60,000 bases of DNA from Cristatella mucedo (taxonomy: Eukaryota; Bryozoa; Phylactolaemata; Cristatellidae): contig WPIO01000018.1 in the NCBI GenBank assembly GCA_009760855.2, forward strand, positions 2,978,001-3,038,000. Direction: 5' to 3'. The position numbers and the translations under genes are program-made. A model generated the notes under the pieces. The model worked only from the letters and a program-made list of their open reading frames with translations. It was not told the origin of the DNA and did not search any database. Positions 11,601 through 22,044 of this stretch are shown here, piece after piece. Each line of letters opens with the position of its first letter. Within the stretch, counting starts at the first letter, position 1.

Positions 11601-12796
11601 AAGCACAAAAAACGCACATGAACGAAAATGCCACTCTTGTGTACCAGGAAGGCTTACAGTGACAGATGCTGATTTAGCTAAGCTTTACGCTATATATATA
11701 AGTTAGAGCTGGTGGTTAAGGAAGACTGTAATGAAGTCGAGATATACATTCCATACAAACTAAAGAATCGAACTCCAAAAGAGGTAACTTTAGTGAGAGG
11801 AACAACTTTATGACCTGAATCCGAGGAGTTTGTGGTAGTCAAAAATTCAATTCAGTTTTCTAGTGCCTAATTATCCTCTATCCAGGTGCTTTACATTTGC
11901 TGCAGGGCTCAAACCCAAGACCTTAGTCGTTCAAGGCGAGCACTCTAGCCCCGAATCAAGCACGGCCGAGAGCACAATGGAGAAGCTAGCGCATTAAAGA
12001 TGCAGGATAGGCGTAAGCGATTGTAGAGGCAAGCCATCCAGTGCAACGATGCAGTCGATTCGCTACTCGATAGCGAGGCTGTGAAACTCCGACGGAAGTG
12101 GTTGGTTTAATGTGGCAGTTACAGCTATTGACGACAGACCAGACGAGCAGATGCGTGCACCGTTAAGGGTGGGAGCATGGAGTCCTGAATACAAAGTAAT
12201 TCATCAGTTTAACAGGATTTACGAAGTCATGAACCAGTTTAGGTGTCACTAGCTTGTCTAATTACTTGCATTGAATCAGGACGGACCAGATGTTTCTATC
12301 GTTGACTGCAAGCAGCAAACATTTTATTGTTCTTGGAGAGATTAGCAAGTGCTAGCAATCTTTGCGTATTTATAAGCCCACTGCAGAACAATTATTCCCA
12401 GGGAAAACGCCGCGGCAAAAAGAAATTCTTCAGGATTATTTGTACTGACTTTTTCGTGATACTATATCAATCCAAAATTAATTGTGCCCGCTTGTAAAAT
12501 TAATAACCCCACTAGCAATGCTATTGTAAGAGTTTATTTCATTTCTTAGAACTCGTTTAGGCTCAACGTGCGAAAATGTGACATATTGCACCAAATGCCC
12601 GAGTCGATGCACTAACCAACCTTACGTCACCAAAGAACGCACGATTCTTACCAATTAAAGGGGTCTCGCATTCTCCAAAGCTATATTTCTCTGGATTTCT
12701 GCCGCCGAGTATTTTGATTGTCTTGACGTCGTGGACTCCAGCGACAGCTGAGAGAAAGAGGACAGCCGTGAACGCAGTGAAGAGCATGACGGCCAT
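5492..12796 (-). CDS. Secreted single F5/8 type C (discoidin) domain protein, four coding exons
   Basis: Joining 12796-12631, 6297-6131, 6040-5912 and 5632-5492 gives an uninterrupted 200-residue protein. Residues 1-20 are a signal peptide (MAVMLFTAFTAVLFLSAVAG). A short linker follows, then one complete discoidin domain. It opens with ECETPL and its cysteine, followed by PLPDSAFSASS and WAP-LND. It then runs through YIQFNFG, LTSGRP, YVQFVSTYSISFSRDGRNF, PGNVD and LRIHPVALHND, and closes with KVEALGC at the stop. First and last cysteines are the pair that normally form the domain disulfide. Splice phases agree at every junction (1, 0, 0). This domain class binds phospholipid, glycan or collagen outside the cell; size and layout recall retinoschisin-like single-domain proteins. 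The ligand here is unknown. Intron 1 (about 6.3 kb) holds LINE and repeat sequence. The gene model is inferred without transcript data. Confidence 0.85.
5912..6040 (-). CDS. Discoidin gene exon 3: central strands
   Basis: Acceptor TTGCAG at 6046-6041, donor CTG|GTAAAT at 5912/5911, 43 codons, phase 0 at both ends. LTSGRP followed by EDYVQFVSTYSISFSRDGRNF matches the ITQGxx..YVxSYKVxYSxDGxxW core, the most diagnostic part of the domain. The frame stays open past the donor for some 40 codons, but that extension has no family resemblance and the spliced path restores the PGNVD motif. Confidence 0.85.
6131..6297 (-). CDS. Discoidin gene exon 2: N-terminal half of the domain
   Basis: Acceptor TTGCAG at 6303-6298, donor ACG|GTAAGA at 6131/6130. 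The 167 bases supply two bases of a split alanine codon plus 55 codons. PLPDSAFSASS, GLNGWAPALND and SSYIQFNFGAART match the family pattern of IPDSxITASS, LNxxxAWxPxxND and xWIQVDFGxxRT. The stretch between SSVWP and ARIFN is the variable loop that carries a ligand-binding spike in family members. Confidence 0.85.
6965..7050 (-). mobile_element. Decayed 3' tail of LINE family 2
   Basis: AATAATAATAA followed by AGCACCTTCAGA and a CTTTACATATGCTGC box matches, in order, the reverse-complement tail found whole at 32105-32190. About 85 bp survive, in intron 1 of the discoidin gene. Confidence 0.55.
8655..8770 (-). mobile_element. LINE family 2 3' tail inside repeat Y
   Basis: Begins with a short ATAATAATGCATTTGATATGG stretch, then the box CTCCTTCAGAGAACTCTATCTCTTTCCAGGC, and ends in ATCGAATGGTTAGTGG. 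This is the family-2 tail in reverse, truncated and joined to LINE family 1 at about 8770. Copy 2 has it at 19857-19970. Confidence 0.7.
8770..10085 (+). mobile_element. LINE family 1 copy, 5'-truncated, in repeat Y copy 1
   Basis: Starts in the RT at the CVQSVS..EGEVSHTRRVTCGV region. It continues through YADDTQ (about 8940), KLNNDKTDLLLIGHPKR, a frame-shifted middle, and then IPKKATRPLQMAMNMAARLIFKSQRFDRVSPLL (9363-9848). The 3' UTR ends near GTTACAGACACTGATGTATAG, followed by a (CATAA)n tail to about 10135. Frameshifts and a 178-bp replacement make it inactive. Confidence 0.85.
9740..9917 (-). other. Foreign ORF-like segment replacing part of a LINE
   Basis: Between CTACTGG and AATATACTCACTACC the LINE sequence expected from copy 2 is replaced by about 178 bp. 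On the minus strand this segment is open throughout. It reads DIVIRFDKDEDALMKGTIRK, continues KIVKNAGIAHDFWTQG, and ends SVLPFVVEAHGSLYPGNERS. The wording, especially PFVVEAHGSLYP, looks like real coding sequence, possibly the tail of another retroelement polyprotein. I do not recognise it with certainty. Confidence 0.4.
10130..11440 (-). mobile_element. LINE family 2 (CR1/L2-like), RT to 3' tail
   Basis: Reading right to left, a decayed DLLDLLATVDTIDH block precedes GVPRGSVFGPVLF, a degraded YADD (NADYIKL) near 11080 and LKLNYDKTD. Next come SARNLGVTF, then FVTSRLDICNSLLASLPACAI (10711-10650) and the 3' UTR with its CAGCATGC..GTGTCAGCAC..AAGCACAT box. Family 2 differs from family 1 in its C-terminal wording (LHWLPVKQRIDF against LGWLPVEQRIQS) and in its 3' UTR. 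Frameshifted and dead. Lies in intron 1 of the discoidin gene. Confidence 0.85.
11860..11965 (-). mobile_element. SINE B fragment (tRNA-derived head, L2-like tail)
   Basis: In reverse it shows a box-A-like part (AGAGTGCTCGCCTTGAACG), a box B (TTGGGTTTGAGCCC) and the tail CAGCAAATGTAAAGCACCTGGATAGAGG. The same head-tail order is better preserved at 29235. Confidence 0.6.
11970..12560. other. No gene seen (intron 1 of the discoidin gene)
   Basis: No exon or recognisable element. An AATAAA on the minus strand at 12538-12533 follows the exon-1 read-through frame. It could end a short alternative transcript but is not needed for the spliced model. Confidence 0.4.
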
Positions 12797-12798
12797 GC
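12631..12798 (-). CDS. Discoidin gene exon 1: signal peptide and first domain cysteine
   Basis: The exon starts at an acceptor, TTTTCCAG, only two bases before the ATG at 12796. The leader is therefore cis-spliced from a 5' UTR exon or trans-spliced. The chosen ATG gives a 20-residue hydrophobic signal peptide. The exon ends in phase 1 at G|GTGACG (12631/12630). A stronger-looking donor, GAC|GTAAGG, lies five bases on but is phase 0 and would break the frame with exon 2. Residues near the end, ECETPLIGKN, match the C-x-x-P-L-G-M start of discoidin domains. Confidence 0.75.
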
Positions 12799-13093
12799 CT
12801 GGAAAATAATTGTCGTTTGCATTAGTGGCTTAGCTCTACTGAGCGATGTCTTTAATTGTTGTAACTCCATTCGAGTTAAATTGCTACTTAACTGCAGAAG
12901 TTGTAGCCGGAGTTTTGGTAGCAGAGAGCTTGCAGGAGCGTAGAAAAAGAAAGTAGCAGTAACGCGCTACCGTGGCGAGCAATTTGGCACTGACCTGAAA
13001 CCGTCCACAGTCCTGCCTAGACTTCGATGCACCTCAGGCGGAGCAGCTTGCCATTTTATGGGGACTCACTGAGCCACGTTTTAATTGACGGTA

Positions 13094-13429
13094 ATGGAAT
13101 TCCCTGCCAATTCAGGGGAACGTGTGCCATTTGAACCATTTGTGCCATGCGTTTCCACTTACAGGGTAGCTCATCGGATATGCAGGCACTTTTGCTTACA
13201 AGAAATGCTCAGTGGCCATGCGGGTAAATGTTTTGGCAGCAATGATAATAACCGAGGAAGACTTACATCGATCCGAATCATATCCAACGACCTGCTGAAA
13301 GCCATCTCAGAGCACCTTAATGTTTCCTGCCTGGCCAGAAGTATAATATCCAGAAAATACAACCCTCTGGATAGTGCCAGCTTCTACTGCTACGTTGCGA
13401 AAATAGACTCTGCAGCACGACCCGAATGA
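13094..13429 (+). other. Unrecognised ORF, 111 codons
   Basis: Open frame from the ATG at 13094 to the stop at 13429. It carries five cysteines and no motif I know. It sits just upstream of the discoidin gene on the other strand. A strong minus-strand donor (ATCGAT|GTAAGT near 13263) lies inside it, so the region could instead hold a 5' exon of that gene. Coding status is doubtful. Confidence 0.15.
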
Positions 13430-13504
13430 AGAATCTCAGCCGCGCCCTGAATCCGATGAATAATAACTAGTTTCCAATAAAAATGCTATTTCACCTTTAA
13501 ATTC

Positions 13505-14626
13505 ACAGCTTCCAATTAAATGGTTAAGCCGCCAAGTGGGCCAACCCACGGTCACACTAGGCTACTGTGCTATTTTGAATTGTTATTGTTATTATTACAA
13601 TAATTTTCACCGAAGGTCAGTGATGTGTAGACGTCTGCCTACTTTCAGCTATAAAGTATTGCTAAAATTCTATTAGTTTAGACTGGAATACTGCATAAAA
13701 ATTGCTCTGAATTTGTGACTTCCCGCCTTGACTACTAAAAATCACTGCTTACTGATTACCAGCCTGTGCAATCAGGCACATAAAGTGGATTACAAACTCT
13801 GCAGTTAGGCTCACCTGTCGTGTGCGTCGATATTCACACATCAAACCCCTTCTCTCCCAACTGAGCTAACTCCAAGACAAGCAGCGTAGGTACGCAGGTC
13901 TGATAATTATAGAAGACACCGGGAATTTCAGAGAAATGCCTGAATAAGGTCGGTTTTCTGTCAAAAGTTGTAAAAATCTGGCTACTTTCAGTTACGTAGC
14001 GTTGACTAAGAGCAGAAATACATATTCTAATATTGCATTATACATTGAAAAGCGAAGAAATATACCTTCTAGCTTACCCTCTAAGGAATTTACTGTCGCA
14101 CCTCTGTCGTCTCTATTACAAACCGTATGTTAAAATCACTCGGGATGACAAGTGAGTAATGCCAACTGCAAACAAGGGTGAGAGGAAAGACAGGAGAATT
14201 GCAGATAAAGAATAGAATGCTGCCTGGTGGGCTGTACATTTATGTGGCTGTCAAAAACTTACTTACCACATGGTTGAGTGGACACAGGTCTTTCTAAAAA
14301 CAGTTTCGCAGCAATTTAGCACAGTCTGGTTATAAAAGAAGGCGCGAGAGATTATAGAGAAACAAGCTAAGGTTTTAGAGATTTCGGACTATGAAAAGTA
14401 TGACATCATGTATGGTAGCTTCGGTTTTAGTCGAGCCGCTTATTGAATTAAGCCAGATGTCAGTATAAACAAAAACGTTGACCGTCTTTAAATATCAAGC
14501 TGCAAATCAGTCACGAGCCATGAGCTGCAGAAGCGAAAGAACCGCTCGCACTATAGGAAAACTGCTGTTTACTGCATTTGCTGAAGGAAGGAAGCTATGA
14601 CTAGTTTATTTCCGAAGGATGCTTCA
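13505..14626 (+). repeat. Direct repeat X, copy 1
   Basis: Colinear with 16450-18262, from the stretch near GGTTAAGCCGCCAAGTGGGC to TTTCACTGCGTTCT. It includes a LINE family 2 fragment (about 13690-13860, plus strand, FVTSRL..and PVQSGT-type wording) and long non-coding stretches. At 14626 the similarity stops and GACGGCGCC follows. In copy 2 the same point joins straight to repeat Y. Confidence 0.75.
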
Positions 14627-15900
14627 CTGCGTTCTGACGGCGCCTGCATCCGCTTAACTGATTCATCCCAAAAGAACAGTAGTCTACAGTCATCTGTGAC
14701 ATGCCAATGTCAACTGTGATATTAGCTGACAGTCATTCGTGAAATACAGCTGTCAAATGTAACAGTCGGCGACTTTCATAACACGCGATTCGGATCTCTT
14801 CGGCTGCCGTTCGGCTGACTTTGTGAATTAAAACCACGCGCGAATTCAGAGCAGTAAATAATCCTAAGGATGAACCTCATTTTCACTAGTTTTAAACGAA
14901 AAAATCGCTGGCGTGAGAGCTCAATCTATTAACCTACTCTTCACCCAAAAAACGTTGGGATCTCAGCGATATTTCAATCTTTCAGTGAGTTGGTACCAAA
15001 GCTGCGTCAGACTGTGGAACGCCGATGACTGATGTTTGGAACTTTCTCGAAGCCATTAATCTTCCTTTAAAACATCAAATCTTTCGTTGAACTCACTATG
15101 TTTGTGAACGCATTGATACGATAAGTGCTATAAGACGTTACTTATGAACTTCGATTCCGTAATTCTGAATTATTTGCTTCGAAAATGAATCAAGTAAACT
15201 ATTTTCACCTCTCGGCACCGGCTTCTCGTAAAGACACGTCCGACGTCCAGTTTTTATCATTATCTTTAGGTATTTCCCTTGTCATGCTTTGAAAAAGCCC
15301 AAGTTGTTATTTTAGTTATGATTACTATTGCATCGTCGTCCTCTATTCAGACTGACTGTCTAGCTGGACGCCTGACAGAAATGGAATCTCTTCTGACAGC
15401 GTCTTCCGTTATACGCTCCTGCAGCCCGGAGCTCACACCCATCTGATACCGATACGCACACTATTCGTACACAATGCGTGAAAACGGCTGAGCTTGCCTA
15501 TCGTTAACAGCTTTACTGGCTTTTCGCGGAAGTTGTCGCTTGTTTTACGTCTGCTGAAACCTGGGACGATCTTAAAAAGCCTATCGCCATTGTGTCTCTG
15601 CCACATTGACAAAGCAATTAGAGAAGAATTTGTATAGTCACAATGAATATTTTCTGTTTAGGAACTCTATCATTACTCTCTGTTCCATCAACTTTTGGCA
15701 ACTCGCATAGCAGCCGCCGCCAGTGAGCCACCAGGTGCACCGGAAGCTCCGCCATCTCATCCTCTTTTCTGCCTCCGCCGCCTCTGCCTGCGCATTGACC
15801 AAAATATTTTAGCGACCATGATTAAGCGACATCGGCTACCCGGTCGCGCGGCTTTCCTATTGATGGAGGCTGAACATAATAATTTTAATTTCCTGTGCAC
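14627..15900. other. No gene seen
   Basis: No exon I can support. A 72-codon plus-strand frame at 15695-15913 is proline/alanine-rich and lacks any recognised motif. Confidence 0.4.
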
Positions 15901-15904
15901 AGCA

Positions 15905-16030
15905 CCCTCTTAGAACTTAATCTCTACTCAGGCGCTTCACGTATGCCTCGGGGCTCGAGCGCACGACCTCAGCCAGACCTTAGCCGGGGTGAGCACCGTT
16001 ACCACTGGGCCAGAGCAGATCGACGAAGAC
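15905..16030 (-). mobile_element. SINE B copy
   Basis: In reverse, TGGCCCAGTGGTAACGGTGCTCACC gives a box-A region, followed by box B GTGCGCTCGAGCCC, then GAGGCATACGTGAAGCGCCTGAGTAGAGATTAAGTTCT as tail. Head is tRNA-like and the tail is LINE-2-like, as at 29235. Confidence 0.75.
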
Positions 16031-16449
16031 TTGTTGGCCTGAACAATCGCCTGCCGCCGTGACAAGCCACACCCACCAGTCTCACTTTGTGCCGTCGCTC
16101 TCCAATGAACTCTTCTTATAAACTCTTTTCGTCGGATGATGTATTGCGAACTAAATTACGTAATGAATATTAGCTCAAATGATACAACTCTCAGCTAAGG
16201 CCAACAGCCACCCTAAAATTCCTGTCCACTCCATATTTATTTAACTTCTCCGTAGCCGCTTGACAAGTCAGCGTTAACTATCGCGTGCGTCGCGAAATCT
16301 TGGATCTCGCGTCAAGGTCCTTCAATGCAGCAATTACTTTGCCTCACTTTAGCCACTGCTAGATACCATCTGCTCGTTTGGGTTTCACTGGGCGCACGCG
16401 AACTTGTCTCTCTGTGAAGAAGAGGGTTTTTAACCGTAACCATGTAAAT

Positions 16450-18262
16450 TATTAAACACACCAGTGGGCTAACCAGGGGTTCCACTAAGCTGCTGTGATG
16501 TTATAAATTATTGTTGCTGTTATCACAACAAATGTCACTGAAGGCCAGTGATGTGTAAATGTCTGCCAAAACTTTCAGCTACATAGCATTGCTAAAATTA
16601 GGTTAGCTTAGAACTGAATACTGCTTAAAAATTGCTCTGTGCTTTTGTGACATTCCGTCTTGACTTCTGTAATTCCCTGCTCGATGATTTACGAGCCTCT
16701 GCAAACAGGTGCTCACAGTACATGCGAAACTGTGCGGGTAGGCTTGTGTGCGAAGTGCCTCGCTATTAGCAAAAAAACCACGTCTCTTTGACATGCATTG
16801 GCTGCCAGTCATGCAGCGTATCACCTGCAAGGTTGTTATACTCACTTTTAGGTCCCTTCATTTTTTCGCTACAGCCTACTTATCGAATATATACCTCCAC
16901 AGGTCTAGCTGCCCTACTATTATCGTTTCTTAATCTGATTGTTTAGCTCCACCTCGCACGAGCCCCAAAGCCTTTAGAGACCATGCGTTTAGTTCGTAAG
17001 CACCAACAGTCTGAGATTCACTTCCAACTAGCATCCCGGCATCTTTTGAACTGGTGGAGTTTTAAAAGAAGCTAAACACGATTCTATTTATTACAGTATA
17101 TAGTGAGTCCATGTAAATTACTGTGCGCTTAGGCATATTGACACTGTGCCGGCGCAGCGCCGGCGCTGTGCCGGCGCTGTGACGACGCTGTGCAATTTGT
17201 AACTAACCGTATCCGCATGCTGACCCTACAAATGTTACCATTAACCACGTCATGCTTAATGACATTGAGCATTCTACTGCAAACCATTCGATCATGCATT
17301 TTGTTTAGTATTTGCAAACGGCCTGGAAGGGGATGAAGTTTTCAGAGAATGGTGTTCCAATACATTGATAATACTATCGTTAGAAAATTTATCCTCAAAT
17401 GGTTTCACAGAATTTCGCACCGGGTAGATTATATGCTGCACAAGTATATTTCCAGAGGGTGTATAGAGGGCAATGAGGTTTATATCTTTCGGCCATTCGT
17501 TGCCTGGACTCTAATGGTACGTCAAGCACTGACTGCACATGTGCGGTCGTTGTGTGTACCCCCAATCCTCACGTAACAGCTTCGACATGCCATTGAACCT
17601 AAGTCGAAAGTGCTTTCAATTTGACCAAGAGCGGAAATATAAAATCCAATATTGCATTAGACATTGAAAAGCGGAGGAATATACCTTCTAGCTTACCTTC
17701 TAAGCAAGTTACTGTCCAACCTGTGTCATCTCTATTAAAAACCGTATGTTAAAACCGCTCGGAATGACATGTGAGTAATGCCAACTGCAAACAAGGAGGA
17801 GAGGAAAGACAGGAGAATTGCAGATAAAGCATAGAATGCTGCCTGGTGGGCGGTAAATTGGTGGGGCTGTCAAAAAAAACTTGCTTACCACATGGTTGAG
17901 TGGACACAAGTCTTTCTAAAAACAGTTTCGCAGCAACCGAAAAAAAGTCTGGTTATACAAGGAGGCGCGAGGGACAATAGAGAAATGCCCGAACAAGGTA
18001 AGGTTGTAGTGATTTTGGACTATGAAGCGTACGAAATCACGTGGGTAGTATCGGTTGTAGTCGAGCCGTTTCTCGAATTAAGCCAGATATCAGTATCAAC
18101 CAAAACGTAGACCGTCTTTAAATATCAATCTGCTAACCAATATCAAGCCATAAGCTGCAGAGGCGAAAGAACCGCTCGCACTATTGGCGAACTGCTGTTT
18201 ACCGCATTTGCTGAAGGAAGGAAGCTATGACTATATTTATTTCCGAAGGATGTTTCACTGCG
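16450..18262 (+). repeat. Direct repeat X, copy 2
   Basis: Diverged copy of 13505-14626 with extra sequence in the middle. The first part is a LINE family 2 C-terminal fragment (about 16610-17080: MHWLPVMQRITCKVVILTFRSLHF). The last part (from about 17620) matches 14015-14626 closely. Ends at TTTCACTGCGTTCT and abuts repeat Y copy 2. A 72-codon frame at 17892-18110 is open here but broken in copy 1. Confidence 0.75.
17148..17190. repeat. GC-rich palindrome with tandem GCCGGCGCTGT units
   Basis: GCCGGCGC-A-GCGCCGGC is a perfect 8-bp inverted repeat with a one-base centre at 17148-17164. Two further GCCGGCGCTGT-like units follow. It sits in otherwise AT-rich sequence. Confidence 0.6.
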
Positions 18263-18267
18263 TTCTA

Positions 18268-21196
18268 AGTTAGTGATAACGCGAACAGGGGCAGCACACA
18301 TAAGCACACGAAGGACAATTCACAGGGACCCGGCTAATTGTAAGAGGAACGAGCTCACTTTGGCTTTTAATTAAACGCAATCAATTCAGGCAATGGTCTA
18401 CTTTGAAAAAGGATTAATGCAAAGTTTTTTAAAATCGGGAAGCAGCTTTGATAAATGAGCTGGAACAAAAAATGGAAGGAGCTACGATTGAGTTATAAGC
18501 AATTGAATTTGAGGCGATGCCTGATGGGGAGTGAGTGCAGGTGGTTGAGATAGCTACGCCAATCGTGCAGAAACAAAAAGAGGCAAGTTCACTGGTGTGA
18601 ATGGAAAGCTAGTCTGAGCAGATACATACCTAAAGTAGACTTAATTGATGCAAATTTGTCGCAAGTTATGACCAGAGTCAAAAGCAAGCAGCAGAATTTT
18701 ATTGCTATATGGCTAGAAAGCCTGATTACCAAAAAAAAGAACTAAAAATAATTCTGTGTGGCTTCATAAATGAATAGTAACTATTTGAAAGCATTTGCAT
18801 TACAAGTGCCAATACAAAACTTTCTACAAATAAGCTGAGACATTGGAAACTCAAATTTCGAAATGCGTGTATTAGATTTTATGATGTGGCAGTAGATTAC
18901 CAGCTCACTGCTCATTGCTCTTATTGCCTCAGCTGAAAGAAGCTCACAATTAGCGAGAAAATTTGCTGCAACTCTTACTTGTCAAGAACGCCGCTACTGC
19001 GTAAATTAAAAATATTTTCATCGACCTGAAAATGATTATGAGTATGAACATCGACATTAACATGAATCAGCTGAGATTCTCAGGTAGTTAGCAAGCCTGG
19101 AACCAGTGAGAACTTCATTTTTTTAAAGCTTTCTCTTACTAGCTCAATGAATCTGCATTAGTTTTGCGTACGATGAAAAACTATAAACTCCGCTTCTGGC
19201 TTTTTTTAAGGCAAGCAAATAAGTTGATTTCACTAAAGTCTCAGACTCAGATGGATATTAGTCTGTTCTGTTGAGGTTTCACAGCGCATCCGTGCACTTC
19301 TGGCTTCGTTAGCGAGGGCTCTGAAAGGTTACTTTGTAAATGAATCAGCGGACCAGCATACCAAACAGATGTACTATTAGTGTTGTAATAATAAAAACTA
19401 TCGTTGCAATCATCACCATATTTTCCTCTAAAAGCCAGTGATGTGGTTTGCTGTGCTTGCATTGTGCAAGGTAATAATGTTAGAATACTCCAAATAATGA
19501 CGATTTATAATGAAGGATAAAGTTGTGCATAATTCTAGTGCATTCACCGTTTAATAGTCTTCAGGTGCAGTTTCCCTAGGCTTTGTTTATCTCTTTGTGT
19601 TGATTACCGAGTGTTTGTAAGAACCCATGCTGTGATGAAAAATCCCTTAGTGATGGCGAACCTGCCGTAAACGCGACCTCCACGTGACTTTCACATGATA
19701 TTCACGATCCATAATAACTATCTCCCTAGAGAGACGGAAATTTAGCTTATCTATGATCCAATGGAAAGGAAGTATTTTCGTTATCTCATGGAAAATAATG
19801 TTTGAGGTGTTGATTAGGCATTCCTTTTGACTTAAAAACAATAATAGGTTGTTTGTAATAATAATAATGCATTTGATATGGCGCCCTCAGATAACCCAGT
19901 CTGCTTCCAGGCACATTACATTTGCTGCGAAGGAGGCAGATCGAATGGTTAGTGGCATCATGCTCAATGACAAGAAATTGTACTTTTCTGATTGTGTTCA
20001 ATCCGTGTCTTTTGGGGGTCAGGTCTCACACAAGAGACGGGTCACCTGTGGAGTCCTTCAAGGGTCCGTCTTCCGTCTCTTGCTATTCTCCATATATACT
20101 CAACCCCTGGAAACAGTAATAAAGGCCCATGGAAAAGGATATCACTTTTATGCTGACGAAGCTCAGCAGTATTGGTCATTCAAACCACCGGAATCTGCTG
20201 CAGCAACTGACCAACTGAATGCTTGCCTTGCCGACATTCGATCCTGGATGTCGGAAAACCTTCAAAACTAAATGACGATAAAATCCAAACTGCGGCTCGT
20301 AGGACGGCATAAGCATGTTGCTGGATTAGAAGGCTTTGCTCTTCTAATAGGTGATGCTATTGTGCGACCATCACCACGTGCTCGAAATTTAGGTGTCGTT
20401 TTCGACAGCTGCCTCAATTTTAAAAGCTTCATTCAGAAGACTGCTTCTACAGCTAGCCATCACGTCCGATCCCTATCCAAGATTAGGAGCTGTCTTCCAC
20501 AGTGGCTTGCACAAAATTTAACTAGCTTGTAAGTTGTTTCTCGACTTGATTACCGTAATTTCCTTCCGGCTGGGATACCGAAGAAACCAACTTGGCCACT
20601 GCAAATGGCTACGAGTATGGTTGCAAGGCTAGTTTTCAAGTCCCAGAGGTTTGATCACATGCGTCCTTCGCTAAAAGAGCTAGGATAGCTGCCGGTTGAT
20701 CAGCGGATACAGAGCAAGGTTCTTATGCTGACCCACAAGGCCCGCCACGTCTTGGCTCCTCCATTCCTAGCTGAAATGCTGCACCTGTTTCAGCCTCTTC
20801 GTGCACTCAGGTCCTGTGTGGACAATAAATTAGCTGTTCTATTCCTCCGCTTATTGACCATTGGCGACACAAGCAACTCTGCCTGTCCTGGACTGTGGAA
20901 TCCGCTTCCACAGTTCTTACGCAACGACAACTACTCTACTGCTGCCAACTATGGCTCACCGTTTTCAGCGGTCCTGAGCTGCTACTTCCATGCTATCCAC
21001 TACCTCAACTGCTCTCCTGACTCTGCTATGCTTCCCACTTTCTCTTTGTTGTGTGAGACAAAGTCTGTTGGCTACCGATTGCATACCGAAAGCCGCTTAG
21101 GCTGTAAATGCTCTATACAAAACTCTCCAGCGTAACACCCACATAGTCTTTATGACTTCGTGGAGTTACAGACGGAGATACATACATACATACATA
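18268..21196 (+). repeat. Long direct repeat Y, copy 2
   Basis: Second copy of 7067-10085, same strand. It shares even minor features, such as the CATTGTGCAAGG box at 19458 (8280 in copy 1) and the LINE-2-tail/LINE-1 joint. Joined directly to repeat X copy 2 at about 18265. Confidence 0.8.
19972..21196 (+). mobile_element. LINE family 1 copy, 5'-truncated, in repeat Y copy 2
   Basis: Starts near CVQSVSFGGQVSHKRRVTCGV, with YADEAQQYWSF in place of [11 protein letters not shown], so the catalytic second aspartate is lost. Continues through VRPSPRARNLGVVFDSCLNFKSFIQKTAS (frame 20272-20532) and LTHKARHVLAPPFL (20725-21135) to the 3' UTR. The end is GTTACAGACGGAGATACATACATACATACATA, showing the short tandem tail directly. 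Confidence 0.85.
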
Positions 21197-21560
21197 AGAA
21201 TTTCGCATCGTAATGCAGAGAGTGCGGGCGGACAGGCTGGCGGTCGGACGGCCATCTTCGCCCAGCAGTGATCTTGGCGAGCCGTGTATTTATCGGCGAC
21301 ACGCATGCGTGCGAACTCGAAGCCTCCCTCGCCCCGCTCGCACTCACAGCCCCCCGGCTCCACCCGCAATCGCTGCTCCCATGATAAACCCTCACTCCCA
21401 CCCTCCCGCGCTCCGCTCGCATCTACAGCACCCAGGGCTCTTGCACTAGCAGCCAAATATTTAGCCTCGCCCCCTTCGCACTTTTGTTGCCCCGCCCCCA
21501 GTGTGCAGCGTTTGCTTACATGATGTGCAGCGTTTGCTTAAGCACAGAAACGGTAAATGC
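21197..21560. other. GC-rich, CpG-containing segment; no firm gene
   Basis: Both strands are open for 80-96 codons here, which GC-rich, stop-poor DNA explains. TGTGCAGCGTTTGCTTA occurs twice in tandem at 21499-21540. Could be promoter-like; nothing more can be supported. Confidence 0.3.
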
Positions 21561-22044
21561 AAGGTGCTCTGCTGGAGTGCAGCCGCCACCTACGGTGGAC
21601 AAGAAATAAGGTGGATAAGAAATAAATCCTTGTGAAAGGAAGCACTGGCGAATTCAACCGCAATTTCCTTCGACAGAGATAGGATTCGGGTACAGGTAGT
21701 TTGTGTAAGTAGTGCTAAAATTTTGGCGAAATACATCTGCCTGCCTGACTTAGACGGCCCAAAAGAGTTTTAGCGGTTAATAACATGCACTGGTTAATAA
21801 AATGCACTGAGCCGTGCACATGTATGCATGAAAAGCACAGAAATCGGCGGGAATCGTCAGATCAGTTAACTTGCTTAGTGTGCAGTGGCTATTTCGACAG
21901 TGGACGACCCCAATTTACCTTTTGCCATTTTACCATTTGCATTGGGCTCTGTGGTCAGGTTCTGCCTCCCTGAGGCAGGTAATACAGCTGTGCGACCTAG
22001 GTTCGGGTCATATTTAAATAAAGTGCTTCTCCCCACTAGACTGG

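Noticed and set aside
12563-12796. Single-exon 77-residue secreted peptide with an AATAAA at 12538-12533
   Set aside because: Splicing at 12631 in phase 1 supplies a full discoidin domain, whose first cysteine motif is in this exon, which is a better explanation. A short alternative transcript is not excluded.
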